From contig OY757024.1 of the NCBI GenBank assembly GCA_963580285.1, positions 119,167,345-119,231,344 on the forward strand: a stretch of 64,000 bases of DNA, given 5' to 3'. The notes beneath the pieces are model-generated. The model searched no databases. It had not been told where the DNA came from and was given only the letters and a program-made list of their open reading frames with translations. How positions within the stretch are numbered: position 1 is the stretch's first letter; every line of letters starts with the position of its first letter. This stretch comes from Lucinisca nassula. Its lineage: Eukaryota; Mollusca; Bivalvia; Lucinida; Lucinidae. The translations under genes and the position numbers were made by a program. Of this stretch, positions 30,587 to 42,420 are shown piece after piece.

Positions 30587-30645
30587 GTCTATCTATCTAT
30601 CTATATGCTTGTCTGTCCGCTTTCTATCTATCTATATATATATAG
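30549..30645. repeat. (ATCT)n microsatellite
   Basis: ATCT repeats with one GTCT and a second, shorter TATC/TATA run. Confidence 0.9.
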
Positions 30646-30689
30646 TGAAAAGTGATGCGAGTCGGATATTTATATATATAAATCTGATT

Positions 30690-31320
30690 TATGTATTAAG
30701 GTGACCGTATATTATTTTCTGCATTAGGGGGACATTTTGTATATCGATCACTAATGCTATATTTTATGCATTTAATATATTTTTCAACAACTTTAAGCTA
30801 ACATTTCTCACTCCTAAAAGATGAATGCAAGAAATCAAATAACAAAAAATATACAAAAAATTTGGTCCCCTTAATCCTGCTAACCCTATTGCATACATTA
30901 AGTGGACCATTTGTATATAATATTAAGGGGACCAAAGTATATATACAACATTAAGGGGACCAATGTGTTTTTTTTTAAATAAATAAATGGTTTTACAACT
31001 CTTGCAAAATATTTCACTTATATCGAGTTCTTTCTTGTATTTTATCATTTGATGCATTCAGTGATACCTCAAAGTGGGCGAAAATCGTAGAACCCTGAGA
31101 AAAATTACATGTCCCTCCCTAAGGTAAACTCATCTTTCAAACCACATTTGTGAGAGGCTTAATAATTTTTAGCCAGCCTTCTTTACTAATTCACTGGGTA
31201 CAACATTATGGGGACCGATGTAAATACACAGCATTAAGGGGACCATGGACTATATACAGCATTAAGGGGTCCAGTAAATAATCAACATTGTAGGGACCAG
31301 TGTTTTATCAAACTGCAGCG
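30690..31320. repeat. AT-rich repeat with recurring AAGGGGACC
   Basis: The motif ATTAAGGGGACC (with variants) recurs about eight times at irregular spacing, sometimes followed by TATATACA. No coding frame. Its origin is unknown. Confidence 0.5.
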
Positions 31321-31484
31321 TTTGAATAAGGTCAGTATGTTTGATAGCATTTGACTATGGATGATCACTAAGTCAACAGACCTCCGTGGCCCTATGGTTC
31401 AGATTTCTCTTAACACTACCTGTAATACCTATTAGACGTCAATAGGTCAGCCTTCAGCTTCTTCTGACGCGTCTAGATAAGTGA

Positions 31485-31642
31485 GTGTTTTGTGTTTTAC
31501 ATCCCACCAACAGCTAAGGTCATACGGAGACGGAACCTCGGTTTAAAGACTCCTCTGAAAGTCTGAGAAGCCCGGGATCGATCCTTCGATCCCTGTTTTA
31601 CAAGTCGAATTGCATAACCACTACACCACGGAGGCTTCTAAC
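31485..31642 (-). mobile_element. SINE S2 copy with tRNA-like head
   Basis: On the minus strand the head CCTCCGTGGTGTAGTGGTTATG (31642 downward) has an A-box-like TGGTGTAGTGG. A B-box-like GATCGATCC follows, and then the S2 body and the GGGATGTAAAACACAAAACA tail. Derived from a tRNA, not a functional tRNA gene. Confidence 0.75.
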
Positions 31643-31689
31643 GCTTCTAGTTACTGGTCATGTCTGGTAGTTGGGGGAAGTGCAGAATA

Positions 31690-32170
31690 ACATGCGGTCT
31701 CAAACTTATGCGGATGACCTTTCCAGCACTGGTTAAGTCATGACTTGAACGTGTTGAGGGAGGGTGAACTCACGTTTTCACTGAGCGTATTCCAAGCATT
31801 TACTATCCTGTTACTTAATACGTTTGCTCTCCTTTTTACACTGGAGTGTTTTTTTAACAAGTTCTTAGAGTCCCCTTTTGTTGATCTTGCTGCAGCCATA
31901 GAAAAGAATATATCTTCGTCCACTTTGTCAATGTCGTTAAGAATTTTATACACATGTATCATATCCGCACGCTCTCTTCTATACACGAGTGTGGGAAGAC
32001 CAAGGTTTCTAAGCCTCTCTGGATAACTGAGATGCCTGATTGACTTAACTAGGCGGATCACACGACGTTGAACGTCTTCTAATGTAATAATGTCCATTTT
32101 GAAATTGGGGGGGGGGGGGGGGTGCAAACGACCGCTGCGTACTCCAAATGGGGTCTTACAATGGATTTAC
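31690..32170 (-). pseudogene. LINE-D 3' fragment: ORF2 C-terminus
   Basis: The minus-strand frame from ~32170 reads SIVRPHLEYAAVV, then past a 15-19 base G-run (32106-32124), MDIITLEDVQRRVIRLVKSI, RLRNLGLPTLVYRRERADMI, VYKILNDIDKVDEDIFF and RIVNAWNTLSENVSSPSLNTF, the standard C-terminal domain of CR1/Jockey-type LINE ORF2 proteins. The rest of the element is absent: a 5'-truncated insertion, usual for LINEs. ORF2 stops near 31738; a short 3' UTR follows. Confidence 0.8.
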
Positions 32171-33440
32171 CAGGAATTCAAATATAACAAGATATGATTA
32201 TACCGACAAACAAACCCACATACTCAAATTAGCACCCACCAAGGGCTGTGTTTCTGAGATAGTAGGCCTTTTTATGAAGTGGAGTTGAGGCGTGGCCCCA
32301 ACGGACCCTGGGTTGGTCGGGTATAAAAGCCAAGGCCTGGCCGAGCCTAGCCGAGCCGACGAGCCAAAGATTTTATATTTTTAAGATATATATGGATGGT
32401 TTCTGAGATACAGTAGAACTTCGATGGCTCGAACACCGATGGCCCGTTTACCATGGCTGGGTCGAACTCATACTTGAGCCCCTAGGAAAATCCTAAAGAT
32501 AAGAAATGGTGGGGGATGATTAGACGATTTTAGTCTTTTATCTTGCAAATGCTGTGTGTACTCATTAGCATCGCGTTGGTGAGGCGATTTTAATGAGTAC
32601 ACACAGCAAACATTTTCATTATACAACATCGAAAGATGTTCAAAAGTATCTTGTTATGCCTCTAGGCATTAACCTAGAGTGGCTCGACCTACCGCTGTCT
32701 CGAATAATTTTCATGGTCCCAAAGGGGTTCGAGCCATCGAGGTTCGACTGTATAAGGCCCCTAGTGAAGTAGAGGAGTATGGGGATGGCCCCTGCGCTTC
32801 CATGGGATCCCCAAGTTGGTGTCACTGAATACATCTAATCATAAGGTACATAAATATATATGGTTTAGGGGTGGGGATCTGAATGGTTTCTGAGATATAA
32901 GGCTTTTTATGAAGTGGGGAGCTGTGGCCCCGACCTGAAACGTTCAACTAACTGTTTTATCGTAAGACACAAACATTTATATTGTTTAGGAGTGCCGACC
33001 TGAACGGGATCTGAGATATTAGGCCTTTCATGAAGTGGAGGGCAGGGGCATTGCCCAGATGCACCCGGAGAGACAATGAATGCATCTTATCGTAAGGTCA
33101 AGAATACATATGGTTTAGGGTTGCAGATCAGAGCAGTTTCTGTGATAATAGGTCTATGGGTTGGGAAATGGCCCCGACGCACCCGGGGGGAGGACTCTCA
33201 AGTTGGTGCCACTGAATGCAGCTTACCAAGAATATATTATTTGGTTTGGGCGTGGGGATCCGAAGGTTTCTGAGGTACAATGCCTTTTATGAAGAGAAGG
33301 TAAGGGCATGGCCCTGGGTATGCTTTGATATTCTCTTGCAAAATGTATCATATATCTCCCAAACTTTCAGGAGAACCGCCGTGCGGTTACTGAGAACCTG
33401 TTTGTAAAAAATTTTGGCCGCCTTTTGCATACCCCCAGAG
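32171..33440. repeat. Degenerate copies of the ~142 bp satellite T2
   Basis: Recurring TGGTTTCTGAGATA, TATGAAGTGG, GGGGCATGGCCC-type, CACTGAATGCATCTTATC and TATATATGGTTTAGGGGTGG blocks in the same order as at 46190-47650, four to five decayed copies. 32400-32760 contains two copies of a TCGA-rich block (GGCTCGAACACCGATGG / GGTTCGAGCCATCGAGG) in inverse orientation. Confidence 0.6.
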
Positions 33441-33462
33441 TTAATGAAGAAGATTTATCTGT

Positions 33463-33767
33463 TTGTTTGTTTGTATTGGAGGTTAACGGCCCTGTCAACA
33501 CAATTTAGGTCATTTTTAGCCGGTTAGGTTACCTATCCACACTTTTTTTCTGGGCAGGCTTATACTTGAGTGGTTAACCAGTACAGTGTGCATTCTTTAG
33601 CCATAAACTGAAAACTGCCCTGCTTGAATTAGCAGGGGAGAATGGCCATAGAAAAGATTTCATGATCAATCTCCATGAAAGAATGTTGCTAACCCCGCAA
33701 GATATCGAACCCGCGTCCTCCTGATCACCAGTAAGATGCGTATCCGACTGATCTACCGAGGCCGACA
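33463..33767 (-). mobile_element. SINE S3 copy with tRNA-like head
   Basis: The minus strand starts at ~33767 with GGCCTCGGTAGATCAGTCGG (A box) and GGGTTCGATATC (B box). The S3 body follows, ending in GTGTTGACAGGGCCGTTAACCT and CAAACAAACAAA. ~305 bp, full length. Confidence 0.75.
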
Positions 33768-33769
33768 AG

Positions 33770-33935
33770 AAGAAGAACCAGTAAGTCGCCCCATTTCCTT
33801 TTAGAGACTACATCAGTAGGTCTCATACTGCTGTGGTTCGCAGCTCCCTCCAGATCAAGGCAGATTCTGTTTACGGATTCTCCATTGATAACGATCGGCG
33901 CAACTTAAGTGAGGCAGTAAAACCAAAACAAGAGG
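33770..33935 (+). mobile_element. S4-type SINE 3' part
   Basis: Contains GATAACGATCGGCGCAACTT and GTGAGGCAGTAAAACC, matching the tail of S4 (34370-34600), without the head. Confidence 0.45.
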
Positions 33936-34369
33936 ACCAAAATGGTCCTATATTGCTAACCTGAGCTAAGAGATTGACTTACTAAATATTGAAGATTCAC
34001 ACGGTAGATTGACAAGAATCTAGCTCCAGTGCTATAATTCGACCATTCTTACACGAGATATAGCTATGTCCCAAATATCAATAGTCTAGGGTCATTTTGG
34101 TTACAGACATGAAGTTTGCCTTATATTGGTCTGTATAAAGTACGTGATCCATTGGAAGGGGCCATTTTTGACCCAAGGGTATTATTTGAGCAGTTTTTGG
34201 TAGAGGTCCACTAGACAAAGCTGCAAGCCTATATCAAATGCCAGGGCCCTTTAGTTTCGGAACAGAATTTTTTTAAGGTTTTCTCTACATAAGTCTGTAA
34301 AACAAGTTGGTTCGAGGATGTGGCATTTTTTTTTTTGGTTCCAGAGCTTCAATTCGAACAATTTTACGG

Positions 34370-34600
34370 GCCTCCGTGGCCTAGTGGATAAGAGCGCTGA
34401 CTCTTAGTCATTAGGTCTCTCACCGCCGTAGGTTCGAGCCTCGCTCGGGCCACGTGTGAGACGCCAAGTTCTGCAACGGAAGGTCAGGTGGTTTTTCTCC
34501 GGGTACTCCGGTTTTCGCCCACATCTGATTAACGATCGGCTCGATATGAGTGAAATAATCTTGAAAGAGCCGTAAAACCCAAACCAAAAAAAAAAAAATC
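34370..34600 (+). mobile_element. SINE S4, complete, tRNA-derived
   Basis: The head GGCCTCCGTGGCCTAGTGGA has an A box (TGGCCTAGTGG), and GGTTCGAGCC (34431-34440) is the B box of an internal polymerase III promoter. The body ends AATAATCTTGAAAGAGCCGT then AAAACCCAAACC and an A-run. Confidence 0.8.
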
Positions 34601-34899
34601 AAAAAAAAAAAAATCGAACAATTTTAGAAGAAGGTCATCAGATGAAGCTATGTAGCAAATATCAAAGGCTATCGCCTTCTGGTTTAAGACAAGGAGATTC
34701 GTTAAGGTTTTCCCTATAAGAGAACATAATTTCCAAACGCAATAATTTAATAATTTGAACAATCTTGGTTGAGGTCTTCTAGACTAAGGTTTGTTTAAAA
34801 TGTTGCAGGCCTATGCCATCTAGTTTCAGATAATAAGATTTTTGAAGTGTTTCCCTATACAACGAGGGCTTTAATTTGAACAATCTTCGTGTCTTTTTT

Positions 34900-35062
34900 A
34901 AGGTCCAGTCAACACTAATTAATCATATCGAGCCGGTCAGTTTACCTATCAACACTTCCTCGGCAGGCTTATTTGGTAAGCATTCAATCAGTACAGTACA
35001 AATTCTTTCCCCAGAAACTGACAACTGCCCTTCTTGAATCAGCAGAAGAACAATCTCAGTAG
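34900..35062 (-). mobile_element. SINE S3 copy, truncated
   Basis: Only the tail-proximal half of S3 is present, in minus orientation, inside the T1 array. Confidence 0.65.
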
Positions 35063-35775
35063 AGCAGTCCTAGATGAATCTGTGTACCAAATATCAATAG
35101 CCCGGGCCTTATCTAAAGGTAAAACATGTTGGACCTTGGGGTGCGCCATTTTGGCCCCAGGGGCTATAATTTGAACACTCTTTGTTAAAGCCCACGAAGC
35201 TGTGTACTAAACTTTAATGGCCTGGGACATCTAGTTTCAGACAAGAAGATGTTTAAGGTTTGTACCCTATATAATTCTAAGTCCTGTGGGTCCTAGGCGT
35301 GGGGAGCTTTTGGCCCCCAAGACTTTGAAATTTTCATTAGGTCTACTGGTCAAGGCTGTGTACCAAATATCAAAGGCCTTCGAAAAATAATTTTTTTAAA
35401 GGTTTTCAAAATATGTTATGAAAAACATGTGGGAATCTAGGCGGGGGCATTTGAGGTCCCAGGGCTATAATTTGAACAAGTAGAGGTCCACTAGACGAAG
35501 CTTTCTACTAAATATCAAGGGTCTGAGCCTTCTTTATAACGATTGTCGGTAATAAGAGAGTAATTTTTATAACTATGGTTTCAGACAAGAACATTTTGGA
35601 AGGTTTTCCCATTATAAGTCTATGTGAAACCTTTGGGCCCAGAGAAGGGCCACTTTTGCCTCAGGGCTATAATTTAGAGCAGAAGACAGCTAGTAACCGA
35701 GAAATTCAAGTTCAAAAGTGTGGACGACGGACGGTCGCCTGCCTATACTTCAGCTCAGGTGAGCTAGAAAATTGG

Positions 35776-36815
35776 AGACACCATTTTTGATTATCTTTAT
35801 GCGCAAGGGCAGGTAACTCCAAAGCCGTTCGTCCTGTGAGGCCCAAATTCGAACTCGATGTAGAGTATCTGCCTCTCCTGGTTATCTGCAAGTTATCAGA
35901 AACAGCTGAGAAAGCTGAAGATGTCGTTTTTCCATTGTATGCCTATGGAATTTTTTACGCTCAAAGGGATGTAATTCCGTAACCGGTTGTCGAATTCAAT
36001 CCGAATTCGAACTCATCTGAGATATTAAGCTTGTCCTTGTTTATTAAAAGTTTCAAAAAGATCAGATCGACAAGAGCTGAGAAAAGGTGGAGACACCATT
36101 TTTTTGCTCATCTTTACTCTCAAGGGCAGGTACTGTAACTCCAAAGCCGTTGGTCCTGCGAGGCCCAAATTCGAACTCAAACTAGACTATATGCCTCTCC
36201 TGGTTATCTGCAAGATTGATAAAGATAAAATCAGAAATGGCTGAGAAAAGTTGGAGACGTCGTTTTTCCAATGTAAGCCTATGGGAAAGTTTTTCATGCT
36301 CAAGGGGATGTGACTCCGTAACCGGTTGTCGGATTAAAGCCAAATTCGGATTCGTCTGAGATATTATGCTTGTGCTTGTTCACTTAAAGTTTCAGTAAGG
36401 TCAGATCAAAAACAGCTTAGAAAAAATGGAGAAACCATTTTTCCCTTATATGTAACTCCAAAGCCGTTGTTCCTGTGAGGCCCAAATTCGAACTCAACGT
36501 AGAATACATGCCTGTCCTGGTTATCTGCAAGTTTGATAAAGATCAGATCAGAAATGGCTGGGAAAAGTTGGAGACGTCGTGTTTCCCCATAGCAAGTCTA
36601 TGGAACGTGTTTGTTTACATGGCAACAACAGTTCTGATCAAAACTGGTTCAAAACCTAATGCAGTCAATCCCCTAACCCAGTGATGCTACACATAAAATC
36701 TGATCAAGATTGGCAAGCTAGTAATGGAGATATTTAAGTTCAAATGTGTGGACGTCGGATGCCTGCCTTTACTATAAGCTTACCTTGTGACCTTCGGCTC
36801 AGGTGAGCTTAAAAC
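35776..36815 (+). repeat. Tandem repeat T4 (~315 bp unit) with element-type 3' end
   Basis: Three units marked by CCAAAGCCGTT-GTCCTG-GAGGCCC at ~35818, ~36140 and ~36450. The end GACCTTCGGCTCAGGTGAGC (~36790-36811) resembles the 3' ends of the other tandem-repeat elements. Confidence 0.65.
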
Positions 36816-37330
36816 AGGAGCTCCACAAGCGGGGCATTATACACCCATGGCATTTAATGGGCTGCAGGGATGACTTTGTATTTGGTGGTACCTGCCGGAG
36901 TCTTGCACACAACACATCGTCTCATGATGGTTACCATTTCTGCCAAGTTATTTTAAAATCAATCCAAGAATAACAAAGTTATTGACCAGACAAACAAAAT
37001 ATCCGTTTTTGGCCATCAACCTCCGAGGATGACCTTGACCTTAAAGGTACTATACTAGGTCTTAAATGTGACACATTGTCTCACTGTGGTTGAATTACTG
37101 ACATGTAATTTCCAAAATCCATTTAGGAAAAACAAAGTTATTGACCAGACACAGGACCCCTTGACCTACAAGGATGACCTTGACCTTGGCGGTACTGGCC
37201 CAAGTCTTAGGGCACTGCACATAGCTTTGACTGGACACAAAAATGACCTTTTTTTGACGTTCGACCGCCAAAGTATGACCTTGAAAAACCATCCTGGGAC
37301 TTGCGTGCTATTTTTCATGCTCCCCGAAGA
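36816..37330 (+). repeat. Tandem repeat family C (~200 bp)
   Basis: Recurring CAAAGTTATTGACCAGACA and AGGATGACCTTGACCTT blocks; the family continues at 39216-39620 beyond other insertions. Confidence 0.6.
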
Positions 37331-37700
37331 ATTCCGGGGGAGCATATAGTCGCCGCTTCATCCCTGCGTCCGTCCCGCTCTTGTCCACGCGAATTCTCAG
37401 AAACTACTTGTCGGATTTCAATGAAACTTCATGGGAATATTAAGTATCGAAGGTGGATGCGCATATCACCTGCGTGTTTTGGTTCGATGATTTTTCCAAC
37501 AGTTATGGCCCTTTGATGAATTCTGCATGAATATATAGGGTACTGTTCGAGTTCACGCGAATTCTAAGCAACTACTTGCAGAAATTCAACGAAACTTCAA
37601 TGGAATCGTAAGCAGCAATAGGGGATGCTCATATTATCCGTGCTATCTGTTAGATGATTTGCCACAGAGTTATGATACTTTGTTTAAAGCTGCAGTGTAA
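37320..37700 (+). repeat. Element head with GCTCCCC palindrome and ~180 bp repeat
   Basis: GCTCCCCGAAGAATTCCGGG at 37319-37344 completes an inverted repeat with GGGGAGC. Two copies of a CGAATTCT-A-AACTACTTG unit follow. Confidence 0.55.
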
Positions 37701-38395
37701 GGTCACTGTGGCTATTTTTAGAAAAACTTTGTCATCACTCTGGTGCCTACATTTATTGATGGATTTTAATATAAATTCACACAAATGTTGGGTATGATAA
37801 TATCTTGAGCATGTTCGAATTTCAGGGTCCTGGGCTCAAGGTCAAGGTGGCTATTTTTAGAAAAACTTTGTTATCGCTCTAGTGCCTAATTTAGTATGAT
37901 AATATCTCGAGCAAGTTCAACTTTCAGGGTTCTGGGCTCAAGGTCAAGGTCACTGCGGCTATTTCTTAGAAAAAAAAAACAACTTTGTCATTGCTCCAGC
38001 TTCGTCATTTGCTGGTGGATTTTTATATAACTTCATACAAATGTTGGGTATAAAAGTTCAACTTTCAGGATCCTGGAGTCAAGGTCAGGGTGATTATTTA
38101 AAAAAAAAAACTGTCATCGCTCTAGTGCCTATATTTATTGATGGATTTTAATATAATTTCACACAAATGTTGGGTATGATAATATCTCGAGCAAGTTCGA
38201 CTTACAGGGTCCTGAGCTCAAGGTCAAGGCGGCTATTTATAGAAAAAAAAACTTTGTCATCGCTCTAGCGTCGTAATTTGCTGATGGATTTTAATATAAT
38301 TCACACAAATGTTGGGTATGATAATATCTCGAGCACGTTTGATTTACAGGGTCCTGGGCTCAAGGTCAAGGTGGCTATTTTTAGAAAAACTTGCT
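37700..38395 (+). repeat. Tandem repeat T3 (~130 bp unit, five copies)
   Basis: Units are marked by CAAATGTTGGGTATGATAAT and GGTCCTGGGCTCAAGGTCAA at ~37785, 37893 (short), 38039, 38167 and 38303. Confidence 0.75.
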
Positions 38396-38990
38396 GGAGG
38401 CAGAAATAATTCCAACTGTAAACGGAGTTCCATTGCACACAGCCTTTCATTATGAACCTCTCATCTTCCTGATATGACTCAAATACTGCTAAAAAGGATG
38501 TAAAAGCGAGTCATTCATCTACATTAGAGTTGCAGATAAATTGGATCAAAGTGAAAGAAGCTAGTCTTGGCAGATGGTCAAAATGGCCTTTTTTGACAGT
38601 CATGGGAATAGGATCAGATACTTTTTCGAACCTGTCTGATATTTTATATGCATGTAAAGGCATCCAATACGGAACCATACCTGGAGACAGTCCTATGAGG
38701 ATTGCCTCTGTGTACGAAAGTTTTCAATTTGTATTCAACAGTTTTACCCAATTAATATAGCTAAACTACCACCCATGATCTTGGGGTATAGTATCGTACC
38801 TGAAGACACTTCCTTTCATTTATTCCGACTTTTGTGTTGCTGATTTTGCTAAGCTAATCTGCCCACCGACAGGTTTTGTTATACTCCATTTTGAAGTACA
38901 GTGAGTATACACAGTATACTGCTCTTTAACTAGGATCATGTTTCCTGTTTAGACTATTGCACCTTCGTGGAGCATCCATCGGTTTCACCG
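38396..38990. other. Unassigned sequence
   Basis: Not repetitive within the window. An open frame of 76 codons at 38530-38760 has no recognisable domain or splice context, so it is not called a gene. Confidence 0.3.
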
Positions 38991-38994
38991 ATAT

Positions 38995-39215
38995 CCTTTT
39001 TTTTTTTTGGTTTTACGGCCCTTTCAAGATTATTTCACGCATATCGAGCCGATCATTAATCGGGTGGACGAAAACGGAGTACCCGAAGAAAAACCACTTG
39101 ACCTTCCGTTGCGAACTTGGCGTCTCACGTGAGAGCCAGCCTGGAACGCAAAGCAGTGAGATACCTTATGATTAAGAGACAGCGCTCTTATGCACTAGGC
39201 TACCCAGCTGATTTT
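38995..39215 (-). mobile_element. SINE S4 copy
   Basis: Reversed, nearly full length: GGTTTTACGGCCCTTTCAAG at the left (tail), A- and B-box remnants at 39150-39210. Confidence 0.75.
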
Positions 39216-39634
39216 GGGTGCTTTAAACAAATCTCATGATGGTTGACATTTCTGCCAAGTAATATTCAAATCCATCCAGGAATAACTAAGATATTGACAC
39301 GATACAAGAAAAGACACTTCTCTTTACCTAGGACCTCTAAGTAGGATCTTGTCCTGTGAAGTACTAACCTGGGTCTTGCGCCCGACACATTGTCTCATGA
39401 TGATAAATATTTCTGCAAAGTAATTTCAAAAGTCATCCAGAAATATCAAAGTTATTGACCAGACACGAAAGAAGGACCTTTTTTGACCTTTGAACTCTAA
39501 GTATGACCTTGACCTTTCAGGTACCGACTTGGATCTTGCGTGTGACACATTGTCAATGCCTAATACATATTGTTTTAAAGTTGCATGAAGATATCTGAAA
39601 CAGTTATTGAGTTATGGTGCGAACAAGAATGTTT
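39216..39634 (+). repeat. Tandem repeat family C, continued
   Basis: Same CAAAGTTATTGACCAGACA and GTATGACCTTGACCTTTCA blocks as 36816-37330. Confidence 0.6.
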
Positions 39635-39910
39635 ATGAAAATTTGTTTGAATTGAGGTCATTTTGGAGGCTTTGCTTCCAATTTTGTGGGACTTTTACCA
39701 GAAATTGAGTTGAAATGACATCTCAAGCCCTGTCGTCCAATGAAACCAAAAGGGTTTATTAGCATGGATGGTCCGCCTCGCACCGCGGTTCCTGGACAGG
39801 CTTAGATCCTCTAAGCGTTTTACCAGTACTAGTGTGCGGGCCGGATTCAGCTCTGCGTGGAAGCATCATGCAGCCCATATATTTCTTCAAGCCCCTATGG
39901 GCGGGGTTTA
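39635..39910 (-). mobile_element. SINE S1 copy
   Basis: Reversed full-length S1; it splits a family C unit that resumes at 39911. Confidence 0.75.
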
Positions 39911-40104
39911 TGAAAAAAATAGTTCTTGTGCGGGACATCTCTTGACCTAATATATATTCCTATAACAGTGCATGATGATATCCCTAACGTAATGGAGCAT
40001 ACAAAAATGTTTACAGACAGACGGATAGACGGTGTCACGCCATTATACATGCATTCTTTCAAAACTGGCATATAAAAACCAAGTCAGTTGGTTGGTTGGT
40101 TGAG

Positions 40105-40395
40105 TTGAGGTTTAACATCCCCGTCAACACTGTAAAGGTCATTTTGGAGACGTTGATTCCAATTTTGTGGGACTTTTACCCGACATTGAGATGAAATGAC
40201 ATCTCAAGCCCTGTCGCCCAATGAAACCAATAGGGTTTATAAGCATGGCCGGTCCGCCTCGCACCGCGGTTCCTGGACAGGCTGAGATCCTCTAAGCGGT
40301 TTACCAGTACTAGTGTGTGGGCCGGATGCAGCTCTGCGTGGAAGCATCATGCAGCCCATATATTTCTTCAAGCCCCTTTAGGCAGGGGCCAAAAA
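40105..40395 (-). mobile_element. SINE S1 copy
   Basis: Reversed full-length S1 with a (GGTT)n-like tail at 40088-40105, ~190 bp after the preceding S1. Confidence 0.8.
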
Positions 40396-40628
40396 CTAAG
40401 TCAGCATGGTGTAGTTATGGGTTCAGCTTACTAACCTGAACCTGTGAATGCCTATAAGTACAAGGAGAAAATCAACATAAGAGAATCAAACACACACTAG
40501 TTAACAATTTTAATCAATCACAAAACAAAAATCTGAGGAGCAATGCCTTGAACCACACACTTGAGCACCTGAGTGGTGAGTGTATGTGGAGCCACTTGAT
40601 TTCTGAGCAGAAGCATTTTGAAGGGTGT
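40396..40628. other. Unassigned sequence
   Basis: No feature recognised. Confidence 0.3.
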
Positions 40629-40757
40629 TTACCATGGCAGCCATCTCAGTCTTGTGAACTAAACCAATTGAACAAACTTTATTCCTCAATTCCATATGTG
40701 ATTCATATGAAATTTGGATTATGTTTGCACAGCAGTTTTTTTTTTTTTTTTTTTTGC
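40629..40757 (+). repeat. Fragment of ~430 bp repeat T5
   Basis: CATGGCAGCCATCTCAGTCT through TTCATATGAAATTTGGATT matches 43860-43945. A T-run (40738-40755) follows. Confidence 0.6.
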
Positions 40758-41793
40758 TTTTTAGCTCCCCCAAGCTGAAAGCTCCGGGGGAGCTATTGTG
40801 ATCAGTCACCATCCGTCGTTGTCCATCCGTCTGTACACAATTTCTTTAAACAACATGTCCTCTTAAACCACTGAACAGATTCTGACCAAATTTGGCAGAA
40901 ATGATCATTGGGTGGTCTTCTTCCAAAGTTGTTAAAAGAATTCCATTGCATGCAAGACTGGTTGCAATGGCAACGAAAAGGGGAAAATAAGAAAAAACCT
41001 TTAAAAATCTTCTTGTCAGAAACCAGAAGGCCCAGGTCTTTGATATTTCATTAAGCTAGTGGACCTCTACCAAGACTATTCAAATTATAGCCCTGGGGCC
41101 AAAAATGGGTTTTTACATAGGCTCATACTGCAAGAACCTTTAAAAATCTTCTTGTCTAAAACCAGAAGGCCCAGGTCTTTGATAGTTGGTATGAAGCTTC
41201 ATCTAGTGGACCTCTACCAAGATTGTTCAAATTATAGCTGTAGGGTCAAAAATGCCCCCCGCGCCAGGGACCACGGGTTTACATAGGCTTATACTGGGTA
41301 GATCTTTAAAAAACATTTAACTTCTTGTCTGAACCCAGAAGGACCAGGTTTTTGATGTTTGGTATGAAGCTTTGTCTAGTGGACCTCTACAAAGATTGTT
41401 CAACTTACAGCCTTGGGGCCAAAAATGCCCCCGTGCCGGGGTCCACTGGTTTTACATATATAAAGACTTATATAGGTAAATCCTTAAAAAATCTTCTTGT
41501 CTGAAACTAGAAGGACCAGGTCTTTGATATCTGAGGTGAAGCTTCAGCTAGTGGACCTCTACCAAGATTGTTAAAATTTTAGCCCTTGGGCCATAAATGC
41601 CCCCGCATCAGGGTCCACTGGTATAACATAGGCTTATATAGGGAAAACCTTTAAAAATCTTATTGTCTGAAACCAGTAGGCAAGGTCTTTGATATTTAGT
41701 ATGAAGCTTCTACCAGGATTATTCAAGTTATAGCCCTGGGGCCAAAAATTCCTACGAGCCGGGTCCCACTGGTTTTGCATCTACAGGCTTATA

Positions 41794-42420
41794 CTCAATA
41801 AAACAGAGTCTGCAATATTCGTTTATTTGGTGTATTCTTTGCTTCCAAAGGATCTAACTAATCAGATTTATCTTCACTGCAGCTGGTGCTGTGCCGTGTG
41901 GCGGCCATGAAAAGTCTCCCCGTACATCCATCATAGTGCAGATTATATTTTCTGGTCCTTTGGGATCATTGAGTTCATTTAGAATCATTTTGAATATAGA
42001 GTTCTGCTTAAGCCGGTGCTAGAGGGCGTGGCCGGTGTTGCACTTTTCAGTACTGGTCATGAACAGACTCAATAAAACTGAGTCTGCTATAGTCGTTTAT
42101 TTGGTGTATTCTTTGCTTCCAAAGGATCTAACTAATCAGAACTTATTTATCTTCACTGCAGCTGGTGCTGTGCCGTGTGGCGGCTGTAAAAAGTCTCCCC
42201 GTACATCCATCATAGTGCAGATTATATTTTCTGGTCCTTTGGGATCATTGAGTTCATTTAGAATCATTTTGAATATAGAGTTCTGCTTAAGCCGGTGCTA
42301 GTGGGCGTGGCCGGTGTTGCACTTTTCAGTACTGGTCATGAACAGACTCAATAAAACCGAGTCTGCTATATTCGTTTATTTGGTGTATTCTTTGCTTCCA
42401 AAGGCTCTAACTAATCAGAA
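41794..42420 (+). repeat. Tandem ~277 bp repeat, 2.3 copies, with AATAAAA
   Basis: Copies begin at 41794, 42069 and 42348, each with CTCAATAAAAC-GAGTCTGC, CTTCACTGCAGCTGGTGCTG and GGGCGTGGCCGGTG. The third copy stops after ~70 bp and T1 resumes. Periods are 275 and 279 bp. Confidence 0.8.

Larger units (their letters stand above)
33936..35775 (+). mobile_element. Non-autonomous element with ~165 bp tandem repeats (T1)
   Basis: Starts with the palindrome AGGACCAAAATGGTCCT and GCTAACCTGAGC. It holds degenerate ~165-185 bp units (GGGCTATAATTTGAACAATCT, ACCAAATATCAA-GGCC, TTTCAGACAAGAAGAT) and ends with GTGTGGACGACGGAC and AGCTCAGGTGAGCTAG. A SINE S4 (34370-34600) and a partial S3 (34900-35062) are inserted. 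It resembles bivalve pearl-like elements. Confidence 0.55.

Noticed and set aside
34370..34446. tRNA gene
   Set aside because: A and B boxes are present but the cloverleaf does not close and a SINE body follows; the same applies at 60890-60964 and 31600-31642.
35575..35790. Small frame within the T1 repeats as a gene
   Set aside because: Falls on tandem repeat units and the element end; neighbouring units are not open in the same frame.
40510..40812. Minus-strand frame as a C-terminal host exon
   Set aside because: Half of it matches the T5 repeat (43860-43945) and a T-run encodes the Lys stretch.
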